From: Sorangium cellulosum
GTDB taxonomy: Bacteria; Myxococcota_A; Polyangia; Polyangiales; Polyangiaceae
NCBI RefSeq assembly: GCF_001589285.1
Contig: NZ_JEMA01000338.1
Location: 1-56,253 of the forward strand
Length of the DNA: 56,253 nt
Direction of reading: 5' to 3'
Below the pieces are notes generated by a model. The model saw nothing but the letters and a program-made list of their open reading frames with translations. It did not search any database and was not told the origin of the DNA. Position 1 is the stretch's first letter; each line of letters opens with the position of its first letter. Made by a program: the position numbers and the translations under genes. Below, piece by piece: positions 31,120-39,255 of this stretch.

Positions 31120-31731
31120 CTAGCCGATCGGCGCGGCGAGGATCTCCGCGGCCAGGAGGTCGAGGCGCGGCGCGGCGCGATCGGGGCAGGGGAGATCGGC
31201 CTCGCCCCGGAGCGGGCACAGCTCGCAGCGGCGTCGATCGAGGAGCAGCCCCGCCCGCATGCCCGCGGCGCGCGCGGCCGCCACGTCGCTCGGCGCGTCG
31301 CCGATCATCCAGCTCGCCGCGACGTCGAGATCGAGATCGCGCGCGATCGACGTGAGCATGCCCGGCATCGGCTTCCTGCACGCGCAGGGGCCGATCAGCG
31401 CGGGATCGCCGCCCGGGCCGCCCTCGGGGTGATGCGGGCACGCCGCGAGCGCCGCGATAGCGACGCCCGCGTCGCGCAGCCCGTCGACGAGCGCGCGGTT
31501 CGTGCGCTCGATCGCCGCCCAGGGGACCTGCCCCTTCGCCGCGCCGGGCTGGTTGGTCGCGATCGCGAGCAGGAACCCCGCGTCGGACAGGCGCCGCAGG
31601 CCCTCGAGCACGCCGGGCAGGACGCGGATCTGGTCCGGGTGAAACGCCGTCACGACAACGCCGAGCTCGGGATCGCGCACCACGTCGATGAGGGTGCCGT
31701 CGCGGTCGAGCACGATCCCGCGCCTCGCCAC
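31120..31731 (-). CDS. gmhB: D-glycero-D-manno-heptose-1,7-bisphosphate 7-phosphatase
   Basis: The product is 203 residues from GTG 31731. A HAD phosphatase with nucleophile motif VLDRDGTLI (Asp at 9 and 11), motif II ATNQ, lysine in CRKPMPGM and motif IV IGDAPSDVAAAR. The Cys/His zinc knot CPHHPEGG with CACRKP is the GmhB hallmark. It removes the 7-phosphate of heptose bisphosphate. Operon position after hddC-hddA-gmhA implies the alpha-anomer branch leading to GDP-heptose. It starts 7 nt after gmhA. Confidence 0.93.
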   Translation of the reverse strand: MARRGIVLDRDGTLIDVVRDPELGVVVTAFHPDQIRVLPGVLEGLRRLSDAGFLLAIATNQPGAAKGQVPWAAIERTNRALVDGLRDAGVAIAALAACPHHPEGGPGGDPALIGPCACRKPMPGMLTSIARDLDLDVAASWMIGDAPSDVAAARAAGMRAGLLLDRRRCELCPLRGEADLPCPDRAAPRLDLLAAEILAAPIG

Positions 31732-31738
31732 GCGGCGC

Positions 31739-32359
31739 TCAGCTCTCGGCCACGAGCTGCAGGAGCCGCTCGCAGATCAGGTGGTGGTAGACCTCGTGGA
31801 AGCCCTCCACGTGCGGCGTCGACGTGTAGCCGGCCCGCGTCCTCGGCACGACAACGCTGGCGTCGGTCATCTGGCGCAGGGCGCCGCCGTCGTAGCCGAC
31901 GAGCGCGACCACCTTGGCGCCGGACCGCTTCGCGAAATCCGCGGCGGCCACGAGGTTCTGCGACCAGGGGCCGGCGCGGTCGGCGCCCGAGCCGCCGTGC
32001 ACGCTCAGGCACACGAGGACGTCGCCCGCGACGAGGCGGCCGTCGAGCTGCTCGAGGAAGATGCGGTTGAAGCCGACGTCGTTGGTGAGGGCGCTGAGGA
32101 GGGCGGCGTTGTCGCAGAGCGATGTGCACTTGAAGCGACGCTTGCCTTCGACCCACGTGAACTTGGCGATATCGCACGCGAGGTGGCTCGCGTTGGCGGC
32201 GGAGCCGCCGTTGCCGCACGTGTAGATGGTGCGATCGTTCCGGTACGCCTCGAAGAGGATCTCGATGACCCGAGCCATGTCGTCAGGGCTCGTCGCGAGG
32301 GCGATCTCGGCCGTCTCGCGAAGGTACTTTTCCACGAAGTCGTGCGTGCGCTGCGGCAT
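31739..32359 (-). CDS. gmhA: Sedoheptulose-7-phosphate isomerase (SIS domain)
   Basis: The product is 206 residues from ATG 32359, chosen because the family N-terminus begins soon after; the frame continues nine codons upstream. It is a single SIS domain enzyme of GmhA length: TIYTCGNGGSAANASHLACD contains the phosphate-binding Ser, and LSVHGGSGADRAG and HVEGFHEVYHHLI carry the active-site His region. It converts sedoheptulose-7-phosphate to D-glycero-D-manno-heptose-7-phosphate. It lies 61 nt after hddA. Confidence 0.94.
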   Translation of the reverse strand: MPQRTHDFVEKYLRETAEIALATSPDDMARVIEILFEAYRNDRTIYTCGNGGSAANASHLACDIAKFTWVEGKRRFKCTSLCDNAALLSALTNDVGFNRIFLEQLDGRLVAGDVLVCLSVHGGSGADRAGPWSQNLVAAADFAKRSGAKVVALVGYDGGALRQMTDASVVVPRTRAGYTSTPHVEGFHEVYHHLICERLLQLVAES

Positions 32360-32420
32360 GGTCGATCTATAGCCAGAGTCCCGCAAAAATGCCCAGCGCG
32401 CGGCGCACCGCCGCGCCCGC

Positions 32421-33416
32421 TCACGACCGGTGCAGGTTCGCGACGATGCGCGCGCCGTCGAGATCGAAGCGGAACCGCAGCACGCGCAGGCCCCGCGCGG
32501 CGAGCGCCTCCAGCACCCGGCGCTTCTCCGTCGGGCGCACGTAGAACATGAAGAAGCCGCCGCCCCCGGCGCCCATCAGCTTGCCGCCGAGCGCGCCCGC
32601 GCCCCGCGCGAGCTCGTAGATCTCGTCGAGGACATCGTCGGTCATCTTGGAGGCGAGCTTACGCTTCTGCGTCCAGTGGGCGTGCAGGAGCTCTCCGTAG
32701 TCGTCGATCCGGCCCGTGACGAGGATGCGGTGCACGTCGCGGCCGATCTCCTTGATGCGGTGCATCCGCTCGACAACGTCAGGCTCGAGGTCGTGCAGCC
32801 GCCGCCCCTGCTCCGAGAGCACGACCCTGGCCGGCCGCTCGATGCCGCTCCACACGATGAGCAGGTTGCTCTCGAGCTCGTCCAGCACCTCGTCGCGGAC
32901 CGGGAGGGGCTCGACGTGGACCGAGCCGTCCGGGGAGAACGTGAACGCGGTGAGGTTGCCGTAGGCGGCGATGTACTGATCCTGCTTGCCGATCGGCTCG
33001 CCGAGGCGCTCGATCTCGATGGCGCACGCCTCGCGGGCGAGCTGCTCGGACGAGACGAAGTCGCGCCTGTACGTGTGCAGGGCGTTGAGGAGCGCGACAG
33101 TGAACGAGCTCGACGAGCCCAGGCCCGAGTTCGCGGGCAGATCCGCGACGCTCGTGAGCTCGATCGAGTGCTCGATTCCCGTCATCCGGAGCGCCTCCCG
33201 GAAGATGGGGTGCTCGATCCTGTCGACCGAGGGGACGATTTCGGTCTTGGAGTAGGCGAGGCGGATGTCGCGGTGGAAGCGCTTGTTGGCGGTGACGTAG
33301 ATGTACTTGTCGATGGCGGCCGACACGAGATAGCCGCCGAAGCGGTCGGAGTAGGCCGGCAGATCGGTCCCGCCGCCGCCGAGCGAGAAGCGGACCGGGG
33401 CGCGAGAGACGATCAT
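32421..33416 (-). CDS. hddA: D-glycero-alpha-D-manno-heptose-7-phosphate kinase
   Basis: The product is 331 residues of the GHMP kinase family. It begins MIVSRAPVRFSLGGGGTDLPAY, the HddA-type N-terminus, and has the GHMP ATP-binding loop ADLPANSGLGSSSSFTVAL and the C-terminal GKLMGAGGGGFFMFY. It forms heptose-1,7-bisphosphate. A strong GAGGAGGAGC site precedes ATG 33416, and the start overlaps the hddC stop by ATGA, so the two are translationally coupled. Confidence 0.93.
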   Translation of the reverse strand: MIVSRAPVRFSLGGGGTDLPAYSDRFGGYLVSAAIDKYIYVTANKRFHRDIRLAYSKTEIVPSVDRIEHPIFREALRMTGIEHSIELTSVADLPANSGLGSSSSFTVALLNALHTYRRDFVSSEQLAREACAIEIERLGEPIGKQDQYIAAYGNLTAFTFSPDGSVHVEPLPVRDEVLDELESNLLIVWSGIERPARVVLSEQGRRLHDLEPDVVERMHRIKEIGRDVHRILVTGRIDDYGELLHAHWTQKRKLASKMTDDVLDEIYELARGAGALGGKLMGAGGGGFFMFYVRPTEKRRVLEALAARGLRVLRFRFDLDGARIVANLHRS

Positions 33417-34153
33417 CCCTGCTCCTCCTCGGCGCCCCCGAGGGCGGCCTCGAGGTCGCGCAGGCCCTGCGCGGAGCCGATCTCGTGGAAGCGCTCCGCG
33501 GCGGCGAGCGCTCGCAGGCGGCCGCGCGCGGCGAGGTCGCGCTGCACCGCATCGAAGCCGAGCGGCGCGCCCGTCGGCAGCGCCTCGATGACCTCGCGGC
33601 GGAGCGCGGTGGCGCCGTAGTCGATGTGGTCGAGGGCGGGGTCCGGCGGGGCGCCCGGTCGCCGCTTCTCGTAGCGTGCCACCCGATCGCCCGAGACAGC
33701 TGTGTTCGACGCGTCGAACCGGCCCTCGTTCCGGTACACGGCCATCGTGCCGAGCGCGTCGGGGTGCGCGCAGAGGTCCCTGAGCGGCGCCAGATAGTCG
33801 AAGGGGAGGTAGGAGTCGCCGTAGGTCATGAGGAACACAGGGGCCAGGTGGGGCAGCGCGCGGCGCAGCGCGCCGGCCGTGCCCAGGAGCGCGGGGCCGT
33901 CATCGGTGTAACGGAGCGGCAGCCCCGCGAACCGGTCGCCCATGGCCGCCCGGATGGCGTCGCCGAGGTGACCCACACAGAGAACTACCTCGCCGAAGCC
34001 CGCGGCGGCGAGCCGATCGAGGAGCCACGCCCCGAACGGCCTGCCGGCCACGGGGAGGAGGAACTTCGGCGTGCGCTCCGTCCGCGGGCGCATCCGGGTG
34101 CCGAGCCCGCCGGCGAGGATCACGGCTTGAGGAGGCGAGGCGTCGGCGCGCAC
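33413..34153 (-). CDS. hddC: Heptose-1-phosphate guanylyltransferase
   Basis: I place the start at GTG 34153 (246 residues), close to the nucleotide-binding motif AVILAGGLGTRMRP; a GTG at 34234 would add 27 poorly conserved residues. The product is a sugar-nucleotide transferase with PKFLLPVAGRPF, the Asp-containing FLMTYGDSYLP and HIDYGATALR. In this cluster it should transfer GMP to heptose-1-phosphate. Alone it could also be a mannose-1-phosphate-type enzyme; the neighbours give the assignment. It is the first gene of the four-gene unit. Confidence 0.9.
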   Translation of the reverse strand: MRADASPPQAVILAGGLGTRMRPRTERTPKFLLPVAGRPFGAWLLDRLAAAGFGEVVLCVGHLGDAIRAAMGDRFAGLPLRYTDDGPALLGTAGALRRALPHLAPVFLMTYGDSYLPFDYLAPLRDLCAHPDALGTMAVYRNEGRFDASNTAVSGDRVARYEKRRPGAPPDPALDHIDYGATALRREVIEALPTGAPLGFDAVQRDLAARGRLRALAAAERFHEIGSAQGLRDLEAALGGAEEEQG

Positions 34154-34275
34154 GAGCGGGACGTACCACAGACGACGCCCGCTTTCGGCGCGCCTCGGGC
34201 GCGGCGGCGGGCGGCCCGAAGAAATCGCCGCCACAAACTGTACGGTAGTTCAGCTACTGAACTAAGGTCGATGCC

Positions 34276-34548
34276 ATGACGAACAAGGACCTCGCTCCGC
34301 ATCTTCTCCGGACACTGGCTGCCCTCCAGAGCGAGGGCAAATCAGTGACCCTCGAAACATTGACCACGGCGCTTCAGGTGCGGCGGACCGACGTCCGCCA
34401 GGCGATCACCGCCCTGCACCGCGAGGGCTACCTCGACGCCCTCCGGATGCGGCTGACGCTCCGCGGGCTCGCCCTCGGCGCGGCGTTCGCGGCGGCGCCG
34501 CTCCGCCCGCTGCGCCGCGCGCCGCTCCGCGCGGTCAAGGCGGCTTGA
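34276..34548 (+). CDS. Small winged-helix DNA-binding-like protein
   Basis: The product is 90 residues. Residues 1-65 look like a winged helix: SVTLETLTTALQVRRTDVRQ as helix-turn-helix and ITALHREGYLDALRMRLTLR as wing. The C-terminus is Arg/Pro/Ala-rich and basic. It could bind DNA. It is divergent from hddC, with start codons about 120 nt apart, so it could regulate the heptose operon; that is inference from position only. The A/T-rich gap (34230-34275) contains cagctactgaac and similar possible promoter sequence. Confidence 0.72.
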   Translation: MTNKDLAPHLLRTLAALQSEGKSVTLETLTTALQVRRTDVRQAITALHREGYLDALRMRLTLRGLALGAAFAAAPLRPLRRAPLRAVKAA

Positions 34549-34573
34549 GCACCACAGGACCCCGGGGACGGCC

Positions 34574-34695
34574 GGTACCAGCGGCAAATCAACCTCTGCC
34601 AGGCGCGCGGACGCCAGGCGTACCCGCCGCGCCCCGAGATGATTTGTCGATGAGCTTCAGATCCTGCCAGCATTTCATTTGGTAGAGCGGCAAAT
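34574..34695. repeat. Pair of 15-bp direct repeats
   Basis: ggtaccagcggcaaat at 34574-34589 and ggtagagcggcaaat at 34681-34695 match except for a CC/G difference in the middle. They sit 107 nt apart in the otherwise gene-free 300-base region (34549-34846) upstream of the H1-like gene. The region is less GC-rich than its surroundings. It may be a regulatory site pair; nothing else recognisable is in the gap. Confidence 0.5.
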
Positions 34696-34846
34696 TCACA
34701 CCGGACGCGCGTCGCTCCGCGAGGCCTCGAGCGCGGAGGTCGCGGGCGTCGACCGGCGCGTGAAATGTCCGGGTTTCTCCGGCCAATGCGCGCTTCTGCG
34801 CGTCGAAGACGTTGACATTCCGAGGGATTCATGAGACGGCGGCTGC

Positions 34847-35503
34847 GTGATATCCGATGTCGAGATCGAGAATGAGATTCGCGCTTTGGTGGCCGCGTTC
34901 CTGGAGGGCATGAGAGCGCTGGCCCGCAAGGCCGTCATCCAGAACGCCGCGCAGTACCTGGAAGTCGACATCAAGGCCGCAGGGATATCGACCGGGCCCG
35001 CCGCGACTCCCCCCAAGCCGGGCCGCAAGGCCGAACGCGCGCCCGCGCCGGCGAAGGTCCGCCCGGCTGCGCCGGCCCGCAGCGCGCCTTCGCGTAAGGC
35101 CCCGGCGCGCGCCGCCGCAGCCCCCTCGCGCAAGAAGGCGGCCCCGGCGCGGAAGGCGAAAAGCGCCGCCCGCCCGGCGGTCGCGCCGGCGAAGGGTCGT
35201 CGCGCCGCCGGCGCCGCGAGCCCCCGGACGCCCGCCGTCTCGGCCGGCGAGAAGCGGGCCGAGCAAGCGGGCCCGGTGAACGCGACCAGCCCGGAGAACG
35301 CGCCGTCCGGGATCCCCGAGAACGAGATCGCCGAGGCGCTGCTCGCCCATGTGGAGATCGAGCCGGGGCAGGGGATCGACGACCTTGCGCTGGCGATGGG
35401 GACCCCCGCAGCCGACCTCCAGGAGCCGATCAAGAAGCTCCTCGAGGAGAACAAGATCACCGAGGAGCTGCGCCAGGGTCAGGCCTCGTACTACCCGACC
35501 TGA
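34847..35503 (+). CDS. Histone-H1-like protein with Ala/Lys/Arg/Pro-rich core
   Basis: The product is 218 residues from GTG 34847. Three parts: a helical N-terminus (1-45; IENEIRALVAAFLEG), an about 95-residue core of Ala, Pro, Lys and Arg with AAPSRKKAAPARKAK-type repeats like the tail of eukaryotic histone H1 or bacterial AlgP/Hc1, and a folded C-terminal segment (about 155-218; IDDLALAMGTPAADLQEPIKKL, EENKITEELRQGQASYY) resembling a winged helix. The start has no strong ribosome site. It is probably a nucleoid-associated, DNA-compacting protein, with the C-terminal domain giving specificity. Confidence 0.8.
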   Translation: MISDVEIENEIRALVAAFLEGMRALARKAVIQNAAQYLEVDIKAAGISTGPAATPPKPGRKAERAPAPAKVRPAAPARSAPSRKAPARAAAAPSRKKAAPARKAKSAARPAVAPAKGRRAAGAASPRTPAVSAGEKRAEQAGPVNATSPENAPSGIPENEIAEALLAHVEIEPGQGIDDLALAMGTPAADLQEPIKKLLEENKITEELRQGQASYYPT

Positions 35504-35796
35504 GCGACACCGACGTGCCTGCGATCCGGGCATGAGCGTTGCCTGATGCTGCGCGCGACGGAGGCTGCGGCCGGTCGGCCCGTGTCCGGCGCTGGAGCGG
35601 TCGCAGCGCGCAGCGTCGGAAGCGCGCAGCGCCGGAGGTGCATCGCGTCGGGCAAGCGACGAGCGGGCCGCGCGACCTACACCCGAGCGGGCACAGGCAT
35701 GTCCAGCGGGTCGGCTGCCGGACCCGGCGTCACCGTCGCCGCGTACTCGACGCGGGGGCGGGGCCCCGGTAACCTGCCCTTCCAGGCTCTTCCCGG

Positions 35797-36426
35797 ATGA
35801 CTCCCGCGCACGAACAGATTCTGAACGTCCTGCTCGGCTATCTCTCGGCGATGAATGCGGAGGGAGTCCTGCTGCGGGCCATGCGCGAGGCGGAGATCCA
35901 GCCGGAGAAGTTCTCGCTCGAGGATCTCCCTGACATCATTCCGAGCATCGAGCGCCGGGCCCGCCTCTATGTCGATCCGGGGCGGCTCGGGCGGCTCAAG
36001 TCGGAGATCGCGGCGATGGGCGGCGATCGGCCGTCGCGGCGCTCCAAGATCATGGCCATCCACATGGAGGCCGACATCAGCGAGGCGCGCCTCAACGCCA
36101 AGGCCGTTTGCGACGCCGCCGGCGCAAAGAGCTTCACCTCGCACAAGGTCGCCACCATCGTCAGCGAGCTCGCCCGGAACATCGTCCACTATACCCCTGG
36201 CGGGACGATCGAGATCGCCGTCCAGCGCGACAGCCCGGTCCGCTTCGTCATCGTCGCTGTGGACGAGGGCAACGGCATCCAGAACCTGCAGGAGATCCTC
36301 GCCGGGCGCTACAAGAGCAAGACCGGGATGGGCCGCGGCCTCATCGGCGTCAAGCGGCTGGCCGATCGCTTCCAGATCGACTCGGGACCGAAGGGCACGC
36401 GGGTGGAAATCGAGGTCTACCTGTGA
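35797..36426 (+). CDS. RsbT-like serine protein kinase (GHKL ATPase) with N-terminal extension
   Basis: The product is 209 residues. The C-terminal about 130 residues are an RsbT/RsbW-type GHKL kinase: N-box SELARNIVHYTPGG, G1 box DEGNGI, G2 box GMGRGLIGVKRLADRF. RsbT itself is about 133 residues; here 75 extra helical N-terminal residues (LLGYLSAMNAEGVLLRAM) form an extension of unknown role. Known RsbT proteins phosphorylate RsbS and RsbR and activate a downstream phosphatase. The next gene starts inside its stop codon (GTGA). Nearest better alternative: another anti-sigma kinase of the same fold. Confidence 0.9.
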   Translation: MTPAHEQILNVLLGYLSAMNAEGVLLRAMREAEIQPEKFSLEDLPDIIPSIERRARLYVDPGRLGRLKSEIAAMGGDRPSRRSKIMAIHMEADISEARLNAKAVCDAAGAKSFTSHKVATIVSELARNIVHYTPGGTIEIAVQRDSPVRFVIVAVDEGNGIQNLQEILAGRYKSKTGMGRGLIGVKRLADRFQIDSGPKGTRVEIEVYL

Positions 36427-36989
36427 AGGTCGCCGTGGAGTACGCCATCCTGCCCAAGGACGGGGAGCGGGTCAGCGGCGACGCCGCCTTCGTGCGCGCC
36501 GGGGAGGACGGGTGTCTCTTCGCGGTGATCGACGCCCTGGGCCACGGCGAGCACGCGGCGGCCGCGGCGCGCGTCGCGCTCGAGGCGCTCGCCGAGTCGC
36601 CACAGGGCGAGGACTTCCGCGCCGTCATCGATCGACTCCACGCCCGGCTCCGCGGGACCCGCGGCGCCGCCGGGATGATCTGCCGCTTCCGGGAGGGGCG
36701 GCTCCAGGGCTGCGGCGTCGGCAACGTCGAGCTCCTGTCCCACGGCACGCGCGTGCAGTGGCTCCAGAGCCCGGGCATCCTCGGCGGCTCGCTGGGGAAG
36801 ATCCGCATCTTCGACGCGCAGCTCGCGCCGGGCGACCGGCTCGCCCTCGTCTCCGATGGCGTCTCGCCCCGCTTCGATCTCTCGCTGTTTCGTGGAGTGA
36901 AGGCCGCGGAGGTCTGCCGCACCCTCATGAACCGACACCGGCGCTCGCACGACGATTCAACGGTCTTGATCGCCGACATCGAACCTTAG
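36423..36989 (+). CDS. RsbX-like PP2C-type serine phosphatase
   Basis: The product is 188 residues from GTG 36423, overlapping the kinase stop codon. It is a minimal PPM/SpoIIE-type phosphatase: GDAAFVRAGEDGCLFAVID and ALGHGEHAAAAA carry the metal-binding Asp/Gly pair, and LALVSDGVSPRF with SHDDSTVLI provides the C-terminal metal-binding Asp residues. RsbX in Bacillus resets the stressosome by dephosphorylating RsbS and RsbR. Directly between kinase and antagonist genes, it fits that role here. Confidence 0.9.
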   Translation: MKVAVEYAILPKDGERVSGDAAFVRAGEDGCLFAVIDALGHGEHAAAAARVALEALAESPQGEDFRAVIDRLHARLRGTRGAAGMICRFREGRLQGCGVGNVELLSHGTRVQWLQSPGILGGSLGKIRIFDAQLAPGDRLALVSDGVSPRFDLSLFRGVKAAEVCRTLMNRHRRSHDDSTVLIADIEP

Positions 36990-36990
36990 G

Positions 36991-37560
36991 ATGACCATGG
37001 AGCTCAAGCGCCTTCCGATCATCAACCTGTGGGACCGGATCCTGGTGCCCATCCAGGGGGACGTGACCGACGACCTCGCGGAGCAGCTCAACACCGAGGT
37101 GCTGAGGGCGATCCACGAGAGCGGGGCGAAGGGGCTGGTCATCGATCTAACGGCCGTCTGGATCATGGATAGCCACCTGTGCGCCGTGCTCTCGAACCTC
37201 GCCTCCGCCGCGCGGCTCATGGGCACGCCGACCATCCTGTCCGGGCTGAGCCCCGAGATCGCGATGACGCTCCAGGCCATGGGGGTCGAGCTCGAGGCGG
37301 TGAGGACGGCGCTGACGCTGGAGCAGGCGCTCACGATGCTCGGGCTCGAGGTGCGCCGAGCCGAGGCGCGCGACGAGGACGACGACGAGGACGACGACGA
37401 CCTCTTCGATGACGAGGACGACGAGGACGACGACGAGGACGGATGGGAGGCGGACGACCGCAGCGACGCGCGGCGCGCGGCGCCGGCCGCGAGGACCTCG
37501 CGATCCGCCGCGAGCTCCGAGCGCCGGCAGGGCTCGCAGAGCCGCCTCAGGCGCCGCTGA
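36991..37560 (+). CDS. RsbS-like STAS antagonist with acidic tail
   Basis: The product is 189 residues. The STAS domain (about 8-120; IQGDVTDDLAEQL, LVIDLTAVWIMDSHL) keeps the phospho-acceptor serine position (Ser61 in MDSH), as in RsbS. After the domain a run of Asp/Glu (about 125-152, DNA of gacgag type at about 37372-37443) and a Ser/Arg-rich tail (153-189) follow; RsbS proteins normally lack these. ATG 36991 abuts the upstream stop region; ATG 36997 is an alternative start with a better spaced AGGATG-like site. It is the third gene of the set. Confidence 0.9.
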   Translation: MTMELKRLPIINLWDRILVPIQGDVTDDLAEQLNTEVLRAIHESGAKGLVIDLTAVWIMDSHLCAVLSNLASAARLMGTPTILSGLSPEIAMTLQAMGVELEAVRTALTLEQALTMLGLEVRRAEARDEDDDEDDDDLFDDEDDEDDDEDGWEADDRSDARRAAPAARTSRSAASSERRQGSQSRLRRR

Positions 37561-37668
37561 CCGCGCGGCGGGGGCGACCGGCGCTCCCTGTCGGGCGATC
37601 GGGGACGTCGATGAGCGCTCGCGCTCACCCGCCCGACACTCGCTTGCTGGCGATCCGGAGACGGCCGC

Positions 37669-39249
37669 GTGACGGCGATGGTCCCGGTGGGCAACGCCGT
37701 GGGTCCCTGGTATGCCTCACGACCGCTCTCCGGGCGCATCACCATGGACAAGCTGGATTGCCTCTCCGCTCCGCCGCCCAAGCAGCGGGGGATCTTCTGT
37801 AACCGGACGCTGAATCTCCGCTCGATCAAGGCGATCGGGTACGACATGGATTACACGCTGATCCACTACCAGGTGGAGGCGTGGGAGCGCCGGGCCTATG
37901 AGCACCTCCGGCACCTCCTGGAGAGCGAGGGCTGGCCGGTCGGCGATCTGACGTTCGAGCCGGATCTGGTGATACGGGGGCTCATCCTGGACACCGAGCT
38001 CGGCAACCTGCTCAAGGTGAACCGGTTTGGCTACGTGAAGCGGGCCTATCACGGCACGAAGCCGATCGACTTCGAGACCCAGCGCGCGACCTACGCGCGG
38101 ACGATCGTCGACCTCTCGGACGGGCGCTACGTGTTCCTGAACACGCTGTTCTCGCTGTCGGAAGGGTGCATGTACGCGAAGCTCGTCGATCTGCTCGACC
38201 AGCGCCGCCTGCCCGAGGTGCTCGGCTACAGCGGCCTCTATGGCCGCGTGAAGGACCGGCTCGACGCGACGCACATGGAGGGGCAGCTCAAGGCCGAGAT
38301 CATCGCGGATCCGGACCGGTTCGTGCTGCTCGATCCGGAGACCCCGCTCACGCTGCTCGACCAGAAAGAGGCGGGCAAGAAGCTCGTCCTGATCACGAAC
38401 TCGGAGTGGGTCTACACGCGCGCGATGATGAGCTACGCGTTCGATCGCTTCCTGCCGGACGGCATGACGTGGCGCGACCTGTTCGACGTGGTGATCGTCT
38501 CGGCGCGGAAGCCGGAGTTCTTCGCGAGCCGCAGCCCGCTCTTCGAGGTGGTCACGGAGGACGGCCTGCTGCGCCCGGCCGGCAGGCTGCGCGAGGGCGG
38601 GCACTACCTCGGCGGCAACGCGGGGCTCGTCGAGCACCACCTGCGGCTGTCCGGCGACGAGATCCTCTATATCGGCGATCACATCTATGGAGATGTGCAC
38701 GTGTCGAAGAGCGCGCTGCGGTGGCGCACGGCGCTGATCATCCGGGAGCTCGAGGACGAGATCCTCGCGATCGAGGAGGCGCGCGGGGCCGAGGCGCGCC
38801 TGGACCTCTGGATGCGCGAGAAGGAGGACATGGAGCGCGTCTACGCCCGACTGCGCCTCGAGCTCCAGCGGATGCGCGCCGGCTACGGGCCGGTGGTCGG
38901 GGCGACGGAGGTCGAGGTCCAGGCGAAGATGAACGAGCTCAAGGTGAGCCTCGCGGCGCTCGACGCGCGGATCGCCCCGCTCGCGAAGGCGTCGGCCGAG
39001 ACGCTGAACCCGCGCTGGGGGCTGCTCCTGCGCACGGGCAACGACAAGAGCCACCTGGCACGGCAGATCGAGCGCTCGGCGGACATCTATACGTCCCGCG
39101 TGTCCAACTTCCTCCTGGCGTCGCCCCACGTGCTGCTCCGCTCGCACCGCGGGAGCCTGCCGCACGATCCCATGGGCGCGCCGCCGGGCGCCGAGCGGCA
39201 GAACGGCGATCCCGCCCCTGTCGACGACGCGACGCCCGTGGGGATGTAG
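37669..39249 (+). CDS. HAD-superfamily 5'-nucleotidase (cN-II-like)
   Basis: The product is 526 residues from GTG 37669 (GGAG 8 nt upstream); ATG 37678 or 37744 could be the real start, since the family part begins about residue 30. The catalytic motif is YDMDYTLIHY (Asp59, Asp61), with VLITNSEW, FDVVIVSARKPEFF and ILYIGDHIYGDVHVSK as HAD motifs II-IV. The C-terminal about 150 residues are coiled-coil-like. Members are related to cytosolic purine 5'-nucleotidases that dephosphorylate IMP/GMP. The neighbouring dus gene converges. Confidence 0.9.
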   Translation: MTAMVPVGNAVGPWYASRPLSGRITMDKLDCLSAPPPKQRGIFCNRTLNLRSIKAIGYDMDYTLIHYQVEAWERRAYEHLRHLLESEGWPVGDLTFEPDLVIRGLILDTELGNLLKVNRFGYVKRAYHGTKPIDFETQRATYARTIVDLSDGRYVFLNTLFSLSEGCMYAKLVDLLDQRRLPEVLGYSGLYGRVKDRLDATHMEGQLKAEIIADPDRFVLLDPETPLTLLDQKEAGKKLVLITNSEWVYTRAMMSYAFDRFLPDGMTWRDLFDVVIVSARKPEFFASRSPLFEVVTEDGLLRPAGRLREGGHYLGGNAGLVEHHLRLSGDEILYIGDHIYGDVHVSKSALRWRTALIIRELEDEILAIEEARGAEARLDLWMREKEDMERVYARLRLELQRMRAGYGPVVGATEVEVQAKMNELKVSLAALDARIAPLAKASAETLNPRWGLLLRTGNDKSHLARQIERSADIYTSRVSNFLLASPHVLLRSHRGSLPHDPMGAPPGAERQNGDPAPVDDATPVGM

Positions 39250-39255
39250 GCGGCG

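Noticed and set aside
34670..34710. tRNA-like D-arm sequence (ggtagagc)
   Set aside because: No acceptor stem, anticodon arm or T-arm pairs around it, so it is not a tRNA gene.
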